A stretch of 64,000 bases of DNA from Hyaloperonospora brassicae (taxonomy: Eukaryota > Oomycota > Peronosporomycetes > Peronosporales > Peronosporaceae), in assembly GCA_947650285.1 (NCBI GenBank), contig CANTFL010001207.1, forward strand, positions 310,001 through 374,000. Direction: 5' to 3'. Numbering within the stretch: the first letter of the stretch is position 1; every line of letters begins with the position of its first letter. Position numbers and translations under genes: made by a program. Below, piece by piece: positions 12,401 through 24,751 of the stretch. The notes under the pieces are model-generated. The model saw only the letters and a program-made list of their open reading frames with translations, was not told where the DNA came from and searched no databases.

Positions 12401-13154
12401 TATGACTTCCAGCGTCGGGATCCATCAAGTGCGAATCACCGTCTGTTGGAACTAAAGGAAACGCAAGGCGCCTTGTCGAAGAAGATCAACAAAAAAGTCA
12501 TGGGTATGATTGAGAAGGCAGAGCAAGAGTATCAAGGTCTAATGAATAAGCGTCACATCATCGAGAACGACAAGGAGAAAATCACATCAGTGATCAAGGA
12601 GCTTGATGCGAAGAAGAACGAAGCTCTACAGACAACGTGGGTGAAAGTAAATAAGGATTTTGGCTCCATCTTCGGCACGCTGCTTCCTGGGACGCACGCG
12701 AAGCTCGACCCACCCGCAAACGGTAAGCTTGTGGTGTGGATTTGCGCGACCCCCTGAACCGGAGTGCTCTTACTGACTATAGTTTGTTACTGTCGTGCCA
12801 GGGACGATCCTCGATGGACTACAAGTGCGCGTATCGTTTGGCGGTGTGTGGAAAGAGAGCTTGACGGAGCTGAGTGGTGGCCAGCGCTCGCTACTAGCGC
12901 TGTCGCTCATTTTGTCGCTTCTGCTCTTCAAGCCCGCACCGATGTACATCTTAGACGAAGTCGACGCTGCTCTGGATCTGTCGCACACTCAGAATATCGG
13001 CCAGATGATTCGATCCCACTTCTCCCACTCCCAGTTTATCGTAGTGTCACTCAAGGAGGGCATGTTCAACAACGCGAACGTTGTGTTCCGGACCAAGTTT
13101 GTCGACGGTGTATCGACGGTAACCCGTACAGTTCCGAAATCGCGTGCGCGATAA
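9463..13154 (+). CDS. SMC2: Structural maintenance of chromosomes protein 2 (condensin ATPase subunit)
   Basis: There are three exons: 9463-11598, 11660-12722 and 12802-13154, with GT-AG introns of 61 and 79 bp. The product is about 1183 residues, normal for SMC2. SMC2 pairs with SMC4 in condensin I and II, and ATP-driven loop extrusion compacts mitotic chromosomes. Visible features are the N-terminal [15 protein letters not shown] and Walker A GLNGSGKS (32-39). Long heptad coiled coils (about 165-500 and 680-1020) flank a hinge around 510-680. The C-terminal head has the signature LSGGQ (about 1090-1094) and Walker [12 protein letters not shown] with catalytic E near 1119. The end, [21 protein letters not shown], identifies SMC2 rather than SMC4 or cohesin SMCs. 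The start fits the family N-terminus exactly. It is the last clear gene before the AT-rich block. Confidence 0.97.
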
Positions 13155-13239
13155 GTATAGCGAAAGTTCGCAGGTACTGAAGGATGAGGGAAGTGTGAAC
13201 GGACCTGCCAAATCGTGACGCTGCACGGCTTACATGGAT

Positions 13240-13594
13240 GTCGGTTGTCCTACGCAACTCTTCGTTGGTCTACGGCTTTTTCAATGCCATTCTTCCGTTT
13301 CTTCTTCTTCAAAGAGCCATCTCATTGCTGCTAGCCATGTAGCAAAGCACAATTGCGTTCTTACGCTCGTCTGCAAAACGACTTGCCATTAGTTCGAGGG
13401 ATCAGCTCAGCTCCGCCGTCGACATTCAGGTGACTCGATATATTCGACACGACTTCGTTTGTGTAGGTCGTAAAGCATGTTGTTGCTACTAAGGCAAATT
13501 CATTAGTCCTTGTGTCGTCTTGGCGAAATATGGTGTATCGAGCAGCACCTTTCCAAATAATCGTCAGATTATCCGAGAAAGAGCAATATCAAAA
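13240..13594 (-). pseudogene. Possible remnant of an unidentified minus-strand gene downstream of SMC2
   Basis: On the minus strand a frame without ATG is open from about 13592 to about 13366. Its amino-acid make-up looks natural, with hydrophobic and polar residues alternating through a segment including NEFALVATTCFTTY. In an overlapping frame a short ATG-led stretch begins MASRFADERKNAIVLCYM near 13394 and stops at TGA. A lysine-rich stretch in a third frame ends at about 13250. These could be fragments of a C-terminal exon or of a decayed element, facing SMC2 tail to tail. I do not recognise the family, and chance is not excluded. It lies exactly where the GC-rich island gives way to AT-rich DNA. 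Confidence 0.25.
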
Positions 13595-14972
13595 ACAAGC
13601 CCAAATAAATACGATATCATTTCGTTTCGGACTAAAGCAGGTTATATGTAGCATACAAAAACCAGCTAGTCTTTTGGACTTAGCCTCAACTGTAGACTTT
13701 TTATCATAAGTTGTCCCGTATCCACAAGCTCAGAGATTTATGTACACAACTGTCATCTACCTTTTTACTCATCTTTATCAGTAAACTATCAATTTCGCAT
13801 AAAACATGGCTGAGGTACTTCCTTCGTCAGTATGTATGTCGATTGAACAATTATTTTTACAACGTTTTCCCCTACAACATAAGAAAGACACCTTCATTAA
13901 GAGTAAATTATATTACATTACAGTCATTTTTTGGTTTGGTTCATCATGCTTGCGTATTGAATGATATTACTTTATTGTGAGTTTAGATACATATGTACAT
14001 AAATAACCATAATACGAAGCACTTTGTAAAGGGTTAAGCCACCCCTGTATGCTTGAACAAAAACCTACAAAGTAAAAATTTGTACTGACTAGTTTCCCGT
14101 ATTTTTTAACCTTAAATTCATAATAGCTGACAAAGGTAGCTTAGGAGTGTGATGTTTATCAATCATTATATTTGTTTTAAACAAATTGCAAAAAAACTAA
14201 ATTGCGACGAGGTATCTTACTCGCTTTTCCTGTATCGTAAATTGGGTCATAAGGCAAATATTGGATAATTATGTCAACGTTTGTCCAAATGGGTTTGGGG
14301 TTCTCCCTGATTCGTGGATAAGCACCGCTCGTACCAAGTTAGTGGCGCGGGTTTGGTCCCCTATTAGACCAACCCAAGGTCCTAAAATAATGTGTTTGAC
14401 ACACTATATGCACTGGTACTATCTAGGGAACCTCGAAGGCTAGAAAGTCCCCTCAGAGAAGCATAAAACCTAACAAATAACATTTGGGCTATCGGATTTG
14501 GCAGGCAACCAAAGCATCCAGTAAGCAATGATCGTCTTGTGGGTCAAAAACCACGATCCGGAAGGGATATGTATGCCCTCCCCGAAGAGGACAGTACCAG
14601 GTCGTTAGAGGAGCTAAATGTACCGGCTGGACCTGCAGAAAAATTGTCTTTACATGTAGCTTTCTAATGGTCCTAACTTTGTCATCGATTAACGTTTGTA
14701 TTACTACAAAATTGCTTTTTTCTATGGAAGTGGAAATAAAACCGAGCCAAGTGGTCTTTCTATTGTTGATAATAGATTATACGCTTACATTTTTGGACAT
14801 GGATTGACATTCGACTATTTGTAACCCATTGATTGTCTTAAAAGAAATATGTTTGTTTTTTAATTTAAATATACTAATGATGATAGTAGAATTGGACCTA
14901 TAGCTTTTATATCTATTATTCTGTTTTACAATTCAATCGAAAAATAATCTTCAATAGATAATTTAAAGGAAA

Positions 14973-15913
14973 CGTTAACCTCCCCCTAAATTTCGTTAAC
15001 CACCTCCTCCCCTATATATCACCGTATTTTACTCGAACTACGCGTTCTGATTGGTAGGATCGAAAATATTACCGGTCTTAGAAGTAATTTACAATCTCAT
15101 ATATAAATGATATAATACTAAATATGAACAATCTATGCATGTCGTTTAGTCGGCGATGTGTGGTAGTTTATTATTCAGCTACTTCATTTGACCGAGTAAT
15201 GGCACGGTCAAATGAGACTTTTATACGAGTGATTCTGGAACAGATTGAGCTTGTAGCGATTATCCTGCATGGGCACTGTGACAAAGGCATCCAAGAATTC
15301 TATATATTCAAAATTGACTTAAATCCAGCCGCTAGGGTCGTTCAAGAGGTACATCAATTAGTCATAATACCTTCTCAATTGACTAACCAGAATAACGTGT
15401 AATTTGATGATGGTAGTGGCTCTACGTAGCGTCTAACAAGAGCCAGAACGAGCTTTCCTCGATGGGGTATCCTGAATAGGCAGTCTGCATCCACTGGGCA
15501 CTACAATTGACTTTTTTTATTCAAATGGAGATCGACCGCAGTATTGACGCCCACCCCTCCTCGTAGTTGTGCACAATGCAGTCAAGTGACTGGTCCAAGC
15601 CGATCAACATGACAGCAGTGATCACCGGCATCAACGAGGATGGATCACTGAGTGCTACAAGCTCCGTCTCTTGCGGCACGAACGTTGTTTTTATCGAAAC
15701 ATCTGCTTAGTCGTTGAAGACCGCCATCAACAAGGTTCTTGTCGAGTACTTTTCCACTCACGCATACAGCGATGAATCTAACTCATATAGATGGTCTTGT
15801 TTATTCAGATGGGAGAGCAAGCCCTGGTAAGCATAAATGTGGAACGTTATAAAAAATTCGGTAATATATAGGGTTGGGGTGGTGGTCAACGAAAACCTGG
15901 GGGGTGGTTAACG
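14973..15913. mobile_element. Decayed DNA transposon or MITE with ~50 bp terminal inverted repeats
   Basis: The sequence at about 14973-15026 matches the reverse complement of about 15856-15913. Shared features are CGTTAACC at the tip, C-rich runs (ACCACCYCC), a second CGTTRACC, then CCTATATATYACCG. Each end carries an internal subrepeat of the motif CGTTAACCACC. The element is about 0.94 kb. It contains one 92-codon frame (15124-15402, +) without recognisable transposase signatures. A clean target duplication was not found. It is probably a non-autonomous or degenerate element, superfamily undetermined. Confidence 0.6.
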
Positions 15914-16954
15914 ATTCCCTATTTCATGAACGAAGTACATCAGTATCACATGTTTTTGTGTCGCTAAACTAGATGATCATCAGATAGGAAATTACATACA
16001 ATACGTGTGATATGATACATTGTGATTGTTAGATACTGATCCAGCACATCTTCGCGTTGTCAAATCAGATACGTCTATTCTAAAAATATGGGCTGTAAGG
16101 TGTGACGATCGTCTTTTGCAGAAGTGTTTCGCCTGTATTGGATGTGGAAGCCATCTCAACTATTGCTGTTAAGTATATGGGGATCAATTTGAAATTGGGT
16201 ACAATATACGTGTATTTATCCCAAATCTGGGTATATGTACATTACCTATAGTTCATCTCCCTTGCAGACTGGTCAATTCGACCTCGTCAGGATAATCGCA
16301 ATGCAATGTGAGATCGACCCTTGATCCTACTTGTATACCACTTTGATCTTGCACGCCGAACTTTCATCCTTTGCATCAACTAGGTCTCCCGATACCATCG
16401 CAATAGGATAGATCTTGACCGGTAAACTCCTTGTCTGAATCCTCGAGTTTCTGACCACTTGAGCTGCCTCGCGATCTTAAATCCCAGTCTATTTCTTGTG
16501 CATGCCGCATATAACGGGGTACGCTCTAACTTCTTACAGGTAAGATCTTTTGTGTGTTATTTCAACTCAAGGGATGCGTACCACGTACACGTGAGCGTAA
16601 GGAAGCACGATGTAGAATTCAGAGTTTAGGAAGCAAAGAGAAGGGAATAATTAAATGAACTATGCTCATTATAAATAATTTGTCTTTTGGTCAGCTTTCT
16701 ATGTCTTAGTTGTACGATATAAAACTACAATCTCTTATGTTGGTTTCTCTCTCACCACAATTGCGCTCTCGTAGTAGCTATTGGGGATCATTTTGGTTGA
16801 CATAATGGCCTACATCAACAAATTAGTGAAAAGGTCAAATGTTGTGACCATTGAGGGTAGTATTCCGACATAGTTTCTGTGGCCAGGAAGTATTGATGAA
16901 TATCATCTACTATGATTATATTTAGATTTGCATTTATTTTAAAATAACAATTAT

Positions 16955-17060
16955 TGTAACGGGCTTGCCCGTTTCACAGTAAGCGTTTGCCGCATCCGAT
17001 CGCAGTATAATTGGTTGCTTGGGGTCTTACCAACCCTGTTGAAGCAATTCTTTACGACGT
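16955..17060 (+). repeat. Possible LTR-like fragment starting TGTAACGGG
   Basis: TGTAACGGG at 16955 equals the 5' end of the LTRs of the second complete gypsy element here. The first few bases are also shared with the other. It is followed by a short palindrome (AACGGGCTTGCCCGTT). No second end was found, so this is at best a fragment of a solo LTR. Confidence 0.25.
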
Positions 17061-18185
17061 TTCAATACATGCATATTATTGGTCGCTGAAACAGTAATGC
17101 GTTCCAGCTCCGGAAAAAGAGGTAATGTGTCCATATTGGAAGAATATGTTTGAGCACTGTTTGAAAATGAGTGTCTATCGGAAAGATGAATGTGATATTC
17201 CCAATTCGCAGAATACACTTGAAACTGACATGATTCTCGAAATATACATCTTTGTACCCGCGCTTGAATGGATTACGCTTATTATACACGTGTAAAAACC
17301 TCGTGGCTTGCATTTCCAATGTTAATGCGGACCGAATACTGAATATCGGACCGACAATCATAGAAGTGAGTCGAACCACACTATTCCTCATTCACACCAG
17401 TTCATGTTACTGTTTTGTGTATAGTGAATTAAGTCGTATCATCGATTTTCCATCTTGATTTGAGTGCCTAAGTATGTGTATATTTTGATCTGGTAAGTCT
17501 TATCGATTGATTACCGGTCTGGCACAGCGTCTAAGATCCGAGACCAATAAAACTAAGGTATTCAAGTACCAATTAGACTGACTAAACCAACTTCGCAGAC
17601 ATAGCTTGTAACGATCTCGTCTAGAATTTTCTTGGATTGAACCTAGCTATTATTTATCATATGTGAATGACTTGCGAGATCAGACATGTCTGCCCAATTT
17701 CATTATTACTATTCGTTATCGCTCTTGATAGTGCTTACCGAGTATGTTTTTTTGCGGAAGACATCCGAAGGTCTGTATTCAAGACTCGGGTTGATCAGAG
17801 ACAGTTGCATTATCAGATGGGCTTCGATGAAACAGCTGTACAACTTCGACTTCTCGGTCACAAATCAGCATTCTAGGTATATAGGGTAGTAGAGGTATTA
17901 TCTAGTCTAGCTATCAACAAGTATCATTTATTTGTTGTCGTGCTCGGGAGAATTGAAATCATGGTTAGAGAACTCCTTCAAAGCTTATCAGTTCTGCGTC
18001 CAGCTTAACAGTGTCGTTTACCGAAACCAAGGTAGGCCATGCTATTTATTTAATGTCAAACTGGGATGAATTAAAGCAAAAGGTATAGAAACGGCTCGCA
18101 CTGGCGCGCCAGAAGAATAAGTCTCATGAGCACGGACTGCTTCTGGATAGCGTCCTTGATGCGACATATATTTGTATATCGCAGA

Positions 18186-18364
18186 CATTTTTATACAACC
18201 AAAGCTATTATTCGACGACTCCACAAGCTTATCATAAACTTCGTTAAAGACATGCGCGAATAGAAAGCTGAATATGCCATTCAGCTTCCCATTCGCATGT
18301 CTTTAACGAAGTTTATAATAAGCTTGTGACGTCGTCGAATAATAGCTTTGGTCGTATAAAAATG
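18186..18364. repeat. Long near-perfect hairpin (arms ~87 bp, 5 bp loop)
   Basis: The left arm (about 18186-18273) is the reverse complement of the right arm (about 18279-18364) with a few mismatches and small indels. The loop is about 5 bp (18274-18278). The outer ends read CATTTTTATAC and GTATAAAAATG. Arm identity is high for this decayed neighbourhood, suggesting recent origin or upkeep. It could be a foldback MITE, a palindromic recombination product or a small-RNA hairpin precursor. No TSD was seen. Confidence 0.85.
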
Positions 18365-19599
18365 CGTAATATTCCAAAAATAGGTGGAAATTAAATATTA
18401 GTAGATGTGGTACCTTTCAATGATTACAAAACTTATTGCTGTAGCTGCAGATTCTGGCACGGTTATGAGCAGCTTCTGTAACCTCGTAAACTTCTTCTCG
18501 GGGATATAATTAATTCACGTGGTGGAAAGAGAATTTCTTTCACTACCTAATATGAGACTGGTCGATTCTATGTAAATATATGTAGCGCATCTAGAGACAT
18601 TCGTCTTGATGTTGTCGGTGGAGCGGCTGACGATTTGGCCAGCCGCATCGACTCTGAGACCAGAATATGAAGGAAAAATGTATGGCTCGATTTATTGATC
18701 CCTTGTATATTGCTGGTATGTCGTCGTATATCATTTACCGCTTTAAATACTGAGATCGACTTCATCAAAAGAACGAAGAAACTAGACTTGTTCAAGTAGA
18801 CTCAACCTTGTTAGTGCACGCATTGCTTCTGTATCTTTCACGGCTTCTTCTTCAGTCACGGACTGTACGTAAAAGTAACGGTGCCACTTACGAGGTTGAC
18901 AAAAATTTGAGTATACACTTAAATGAAACCATCCTATCCTCGTGCAGTGCGTGTCATGCCACAAAAGGCAACTGGCTCCAAAATACATCCTGCTCTGCAA
19001 ATTCATGACACTCTATGATGTAAAAGCCTCCTTTGCTGTTGCTCATTCCAATATAAAGTTAGCTTGCATCGAATGTCCTCAAATCGCACCGACACCACAT
19101 ATCGATCTATAAAATGATCGGCACGCACGTTTCAATCTAAGGCAAGACCCTAAACTTTCGTTGATCCCTGGCACATTCCATGAAAAATTGTGATTATGCT
19201 GCAAGTGGAGCCTATTGTGACTATACAGATCGGATCACATCCAAACATAGCACGAATTTTTCAAATGCGGGCAGATAGACGTCGATAAAGACCCCGAACC
19301 CACGTCGTACAGAAGATTGCTGCCATTTTGCGCTCCGAAGCGGGATTAAAATGCATTATCACCGGATCGAATTCTAGAGCACCAAATTATTACTTACGTT
19401 AACGGAGCGTCGGAGAGAAGAATAATTGTTGGTGGAAGAAGCAAAATCAAAAGCGAAATATGTTATGAGTGTAAACTCGCTCCTAACGTTGCTACTCATC
19501 TTTCTTGATCCATTCTTCATTTCCCCCCGCACCATCGAACTTGCTGTTCCTTTTCCATGTTCCTGTACCATATAACGGTTTCTCTGATGTGGCACACAA

Positions 19600-19762
19600 C
19601 TTTTCCGTCGACACAACATTGGGGGGCGTCACTGTCCGGAAGGACAGTGCGGGTAAACAAAATACGCCAGGACCCTAAGGTTTAACCTCTTACTTCCGGG
19701 TATCGAACCGGTGACCTCTGGGAAATGGCTGCCACACATACCCACTTGAACTACAGCATGCC
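19600..19762 (-). mobile_element. tRNA-derived SINE-like element
   Basis: Read on the minus strand from 19762, the sequence has an RNA polymerase III A box (TAGTTCAAGTGG, 19742-19753). About 33 bases later comes a consensus B box (GGTTCGATACC, near 19699-19709). The T arm can pair (CCGG/CCGG), but the acceptor ends do not, so this is tRNA-like and not a functional tRNA. Beyond the head, a perfect 8 bp stem-loop (CACTGTCC/GGACAGTG, 19630-19649) lies in the presumed body. tRNA-derived SINEs are known in oomycetes. The 3' limit is approximate. Confidence 0.55.
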
Positions 19763-22700
19763 TGTAAATAGCACGCACTGTGATCCTATAGATTCCGTAC
19801 TACTAAGAGCACGAAAGACACATGGACACGCTTATCCGTACGCATGTCCATAACATACCTGTCGAATCACCTATTCATAACAATTATAACCCAATATCCG
19901 TACTGGACATCGTTATCTGGCGTAATTTTTGTCAAATCCGAGGCACGAACCTTACGACCGCTAGAAGCTCCAACGTCTGAATTACAAAAGTCGCAACTAT
20001 TTCCAACTTTGTAACCTCCATCTGAACATCCTGTCATACCCGGATCACCGCTGATTTCCCGGTGAATAGGCTTCTTTACGTCTCTTGTATGGTCTGTCCC
20101 GATAGTCAAGAGGCGAAGATGGAGCCTTATTGATGGCAGGAGAAAGCGCTATCAAGCCATATTATGCAGCCAGCATCTCAGATACCGCATTCGAATATTA
20201 ATTATTCTAGTCCTCGGAAATTAAATGGAATTTCTAAAAACTGATACAACGCCGTGCGCGATAATACTTGTGAATAGCGAAGCCATATTCACGCTGCAAA
20301 TATAAAGTCGGGATAGAATGTCGACTACACTCGACTCTATGAGGTTGGAAAGGATAATATTGAGAGAGAGGCCTTCATCATAAACAATGTGAGATGCAAA
20401 GTAAGAGCATGTACCGATTTGCGGAGAATGACCCCTTCTTTCCGTACCTCCAACTACCAGATGGTGACTATTTCGTAGAGTTGTCTAGGCACTAGTGCGG
20501 TCAACGCTGGTGGATGAGATTTTGCACTATCATGGTTTGACTCACTGCGATTGCAATATTAGCATCAATCTTCACCTACCCCAATTTAGGCTATCATTAG
20601 GGATGGTATCGAGTCAACACCCGTCCAGAAAGAAACGGCTCTGTTATATTGCGAGTACATACATAGCCGTATACAATCGAATCTTGCTGGGAATTAGCAT
20701 AACACGTGGAGTGTCGGTGACGACGAATAGAATTGAAAGCTACCTACGACCTCGTACAAGGTATACAGCAGACAATATTCAGCAGCTCGTCTCCTTTGAA
20801 TGTATTTATAGATTGTAGAATGTGCTTACCAAGCATAGACTGTGAATATTAGCACAAAATTTGCATCTCGCCACTCTTTATCGTGAATCGCAGGCCTTGG
20901 ATGGTGACATCGTGGTTGCAATATGGTAAATCAATTACCGAAATTTGGACCTGACGGTAAAACGTACTGCAAAATTTCGCACTGGTACACAATGCAACTA
21001 ACTTAAGACCCCACAACAACCACCACAGAAACAGCTCGATATCGTTAAAAGTCCAGTCCGGCGTCATTCACTGACTGGATACACCAACAACAAGACATCG
21101 TGAATAATTTGACCTCTCTTAGACTGCTCGCGAACGAGAAGCCTTAAGCGCTAAAGAATAGCTAGAATAAAATTCGTTCGTTCTAGTTCAATGTAGACCG
21201 CCTACAATATCGACGTTCGAAGATACGACCATCTCATCAGGTTATTGTTGACCGCCATCGTGGTTCGAGTTACATCGAGTTCACCTCTGATGACTATGTC
21301 CAAGTACATCAATATGCCAAGCCTTACAGATACATAAAGTTTTGACGGTCTGGAATAGCATCACTTGAGTGAAAACTATTCTTGAAGACGACTATGTCAT
21401 TAAAATCTGCGACAACAACCCCGCTAAGCAAATCGTTTTGAAATCAACAAACACCATATTTTGTACAAAATAATGTAGTCTTTGTGGGTAAAGAAAACGT
21501 AGCATTAACCTGCACACCGAAATGTCAGTGAGCAGATTAAGCTTTCCAGGAGTTTGTCAAAATTGATGTATTTCGACGTACGTGCAGTCAGAAGTGTGTT
21601 CAATTAAATCTTCTTGCAGTGATCGTTGCGATACTATCTTCAGTCACAAGTACAACGTCCAAGCAAGATAAATAATTGGGAAAGTTTGTCGATTCCATAA
21701 CAATACGATTATGAGTCAAGATGGCTGGACCAACTTGGTTGATCCCCATTACAAATGTTGAATTACTTCATCGTCACTTCGTTTTCGAGAAAATATCTGG
21801 TTTCAATATCCGTAAGCGAAGACAAAATCAGATGAGGTGTATACTTAGACTACTGGTACCTATAAGAAGCTACATTCATAGTTGCTCTAAGACGCCCAAG
21901 TCAAACAACAGAACCAATCAATGAAACTTTGGTCATAACAACCTAGTAGACAGTCGAAACAATCTTTTGCTGGTGAAGTAAAAATGAAAAACAACTTTAT
22001 TGACTAATACTGGTAGATCCGTGTACGCAGATTAGTTATATAAAAGTAGTGAATCTAGGTATAAGCTTTGACGAGAAAAAGTGTATCCCAACGAGCCTTT
22101 ATATTCCGATGGCAAAATCACAGAACGCACGACTTTGTTGGATTAAAAATTGCTTAAAGAATCGTGCTTCATGCAGCAAGTGCGGATTTTAGCACGGTAC
22201 ACACAACTCCATTCATCGATTGACATGTATTTCTTGCATTTGGATGGAGTTACATTTAAACGTACGGTTGATTGCGAGTAGTCTGGAGAAGTTATAGCGG
22301 GACTAGATAAGTGACACTTTTGCACGAACGATGACCTGATCTTTAATTTTCTTGATCACCTATCGCAAGTATCGGCTTCGTTGATTATTTTTGCGGTACA
22401 ATAAGCATATAATCGCTACCAGCGCATCACTCGTCGGGTTTGAACATAGCTTGGACATTAATAAATAGATCGTGGTTGAGATTAACTCAAACGTATTATG
22501 CCATTTGCAGAGCTCTCTCGTGGCATCTTCTACAAAATCTAAACGTCGATGTGTGCACAGTAAGCGGCTTCCTCATGTTAAGAACGATACGAGGAGATGC
22601 CAACTTATTCTTAAGATGACACTGCGATCGTTTACGCATGGGAATTCCACCCTTTCCTTAGTAAAGTATAAAAAAGTGGAAAAAATCTTCAATCAATATC

Positions 22701-24165
22701 CCTTGCTTCAAATTCCCATCTTCGTTAACCATATCTGTAAGAGTAATGACACCGTTGACATTATAAGTAGTTTGATGGAACTCACAATGTACAAAATTGG
22801 TCTTGCGTTTGCAGTATTCCTCAAAGACGTATCATTTTTGTCAGCGGCAAGAAAACGAAGCACTGGAGTACGAAGTGGAGCAGATACTGCTTTCCTCGAT
22901 CCTGATATTAGTCTATCTAAAAATGATAGAGTTTTGTGCGTTCGATATTGATGTATAGGGCATTCGTGCAAATGTTATAAGTAACCTTTACAGGTAAAGA
23001 GATGACATCAAAGATGGATGGCTATCACTATGCCACCAAGTGTCGACAAAAACTACGATCACTCGACTCGGGGAGGTAGATTCAGTAACAATATGCACTT
23101 TTATTTCTCGGACCCCACCCATGTTGCGGATATGGTATTTACGTTGTACTATCCATTCCTTTTATGCTCGAATCATGGACTGTAACTAGTCACATCGCTA
23201 CATGGCATTGACGTTTTGATAAGCCCATGTGCACATGCTCTCAAAACGTAAAGCATTCTACGGCATGATTGTAGAGGACGATATTGGCGAATATATATAT
23301 ACCAGGGGCAGGACTAACCGAAACACGATCATTGACTTGCACATACCATTATATCGTTCTAAAATGACTACACCTAATGACAGATGCGCGCAATGAGTGG
23401 TAAGCGATTTAACAGAGTCAGTATTTGCAGTCAGAATCAGTCGTAAAAGGTCTACAACAAATTGTTTCTGAAGTCTCTGATTGTGCTAAATATAGCCCAT
23501 CTTTTTTACGTCGAAGCGCTGAATTTAGTATATATGCTTTCGCCTACACAATATTGTAAATGATGTATTGGGGCACACTTTACGTTGTTCTCAATGTAGT
23601 AGACAATGCCGTACCAGTAGAAGTAAAAAATTCATGTAGTAATGCCAGCTACCATCGATAAGAGTTGCAAACGGGTATAGTTTATAGTAGATCATTTGAC
23701 CATATTAAAGGATTACAAATATTTGATATTGTCGGAATAGTAAATGAAATAAGGTCTTATACGCATCTGCTCTTCAAGTGAATTGCATTCGTCCAGCTAA
23801 CGCCGGCGCTGCTGAGGCTAAGAAACCTTGGTAGGAACATACTACTACGTCTATATTTGTTTTGAAGTACCATTTGGTTCAGGATCCGCAACAGCCTTTT
23901 TACTATGAACAGTATTATACATAGATGTATTCGCTTAAAATAAAAGATAGTTTTGTACTCATTAGTTTTCGAGTCGGACTCTCATGACCCATCTTGACGC
24001 AATGAACGCCTATCACTACAAGAAACCCTCTTTACGTGGCGCATCGCCAAATGAACCTACAACGACAGACTCGGAAGATTAATATGAGCTGCAGTAGACA
24101 GCTAAGCGTCTAATGATTAATTCAAGAAGACGACTTTAATAAATTGATCCTTTTTCAGTCCTGCA

Positions 24166-24170
24166 CCGCA
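24166..24170. repeat. Target site duplication CCGCA (left) of Ty3/gypsy element 1
   Basis: CCGCA immediately precedes the left LTR. The identical CCGCA follows the right LTR at 31403-31407. A 5 bp duplication is typical of Ty3/gypsy integrases. Confidence 0.9.
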
Positions 24171-24648
24171 CGTAGCGGAACTAGCACAGCTCCTAGCCAG
24201 AGTAAGGCTCTCTCCTTGACGATAAAGCTAGTTCTTGACAAGAACACGACGGTAAGAGTCAGAGAGTATAAAGCTCCAGGATCGTGTCCAAGGGACCTTA
24301 ACGATTCAGCAGTTCGACTGCACAGTGTGCTGAGGAGTCTATGTCGTAACAAGACTTGACTCTCTTACGACCTGAGACGCCTTGAGAAGGCACGTGTCTC
24401 TAATAGATTAAATGGGGAACTGGACTTTATTTATTTTCTCATCTAAAGGGACACCTTCGACTCAACGTACCTAATCTCGATACTTATGCTCTAATAAGTT
24501 CCTTTTTAAAGATCTTGTGTGTGGTGGTAGACACACGTCAGCCCCCAACAACTAATGAGGTGTTATAATATCATATTTAATGGGATCTCAACCCTGGTGT
24601 GAACCACACCGGTCATTCCGGTTACCAACCAACATTTACCCAGTTACA
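24171..24648 (-). repeat. 3' LTR of Ty3/gypsy element 1
   Basis: 478 bp. It matches the LTR at 30924-31402 with roughly 15-20 differences by eye (about 3-4%). Read on the minus strand it begins TGTAACTGGG and ends at the CCGCA duplication. Confidence 0.9.
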
Positions 24649-24751
24649 CCCTCCGCCACCAGACTACGTTACCAAAAACGTCCAGCGAACCCTTTTTTAT
24701 GAGACGATATGTGTGCGCTTAACCTCACGGTTTTCCAAAGCAATAAGCACC

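Larger units (their letters stand above)
13595..24165. other. AT-rich, gene-poor block (left part)
   Basis: Base composition changes visibly: AT-rich runs are frequent and no conserved gene is recognised across more than 10 kb. Frames are short and lack domains. The longest, 22472-22951 (+, 159 codons), starts with GTG, has no recognisable fold and is probably chance. Some segments (e.g. around 21.2-21.6 kb) vaguely resemble rotted retroelement coding, but I could not assign a family. Supportable sub-features (TIR element, hairpin, SINE-like head, LTR-like start) are listed separately. The texture is that of old, mutated repeats in heterochromatin. Confidence 0.7.

Noticed and set aside
19685..19762. 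Functional tRNA gene
   Set aside because: A and B boxes are present, but the acceptor stem ends do not pair and no good anticodon stem forms. A SINE head fits better.
22472..22951. 159-codon plus-strand frame in the AT-rich block
   Set aside because: It starts with GTG, lacks a good ATG near the start, shows no domain or codon signal, and is overlapped by a minus-strand frame. Probably chance.
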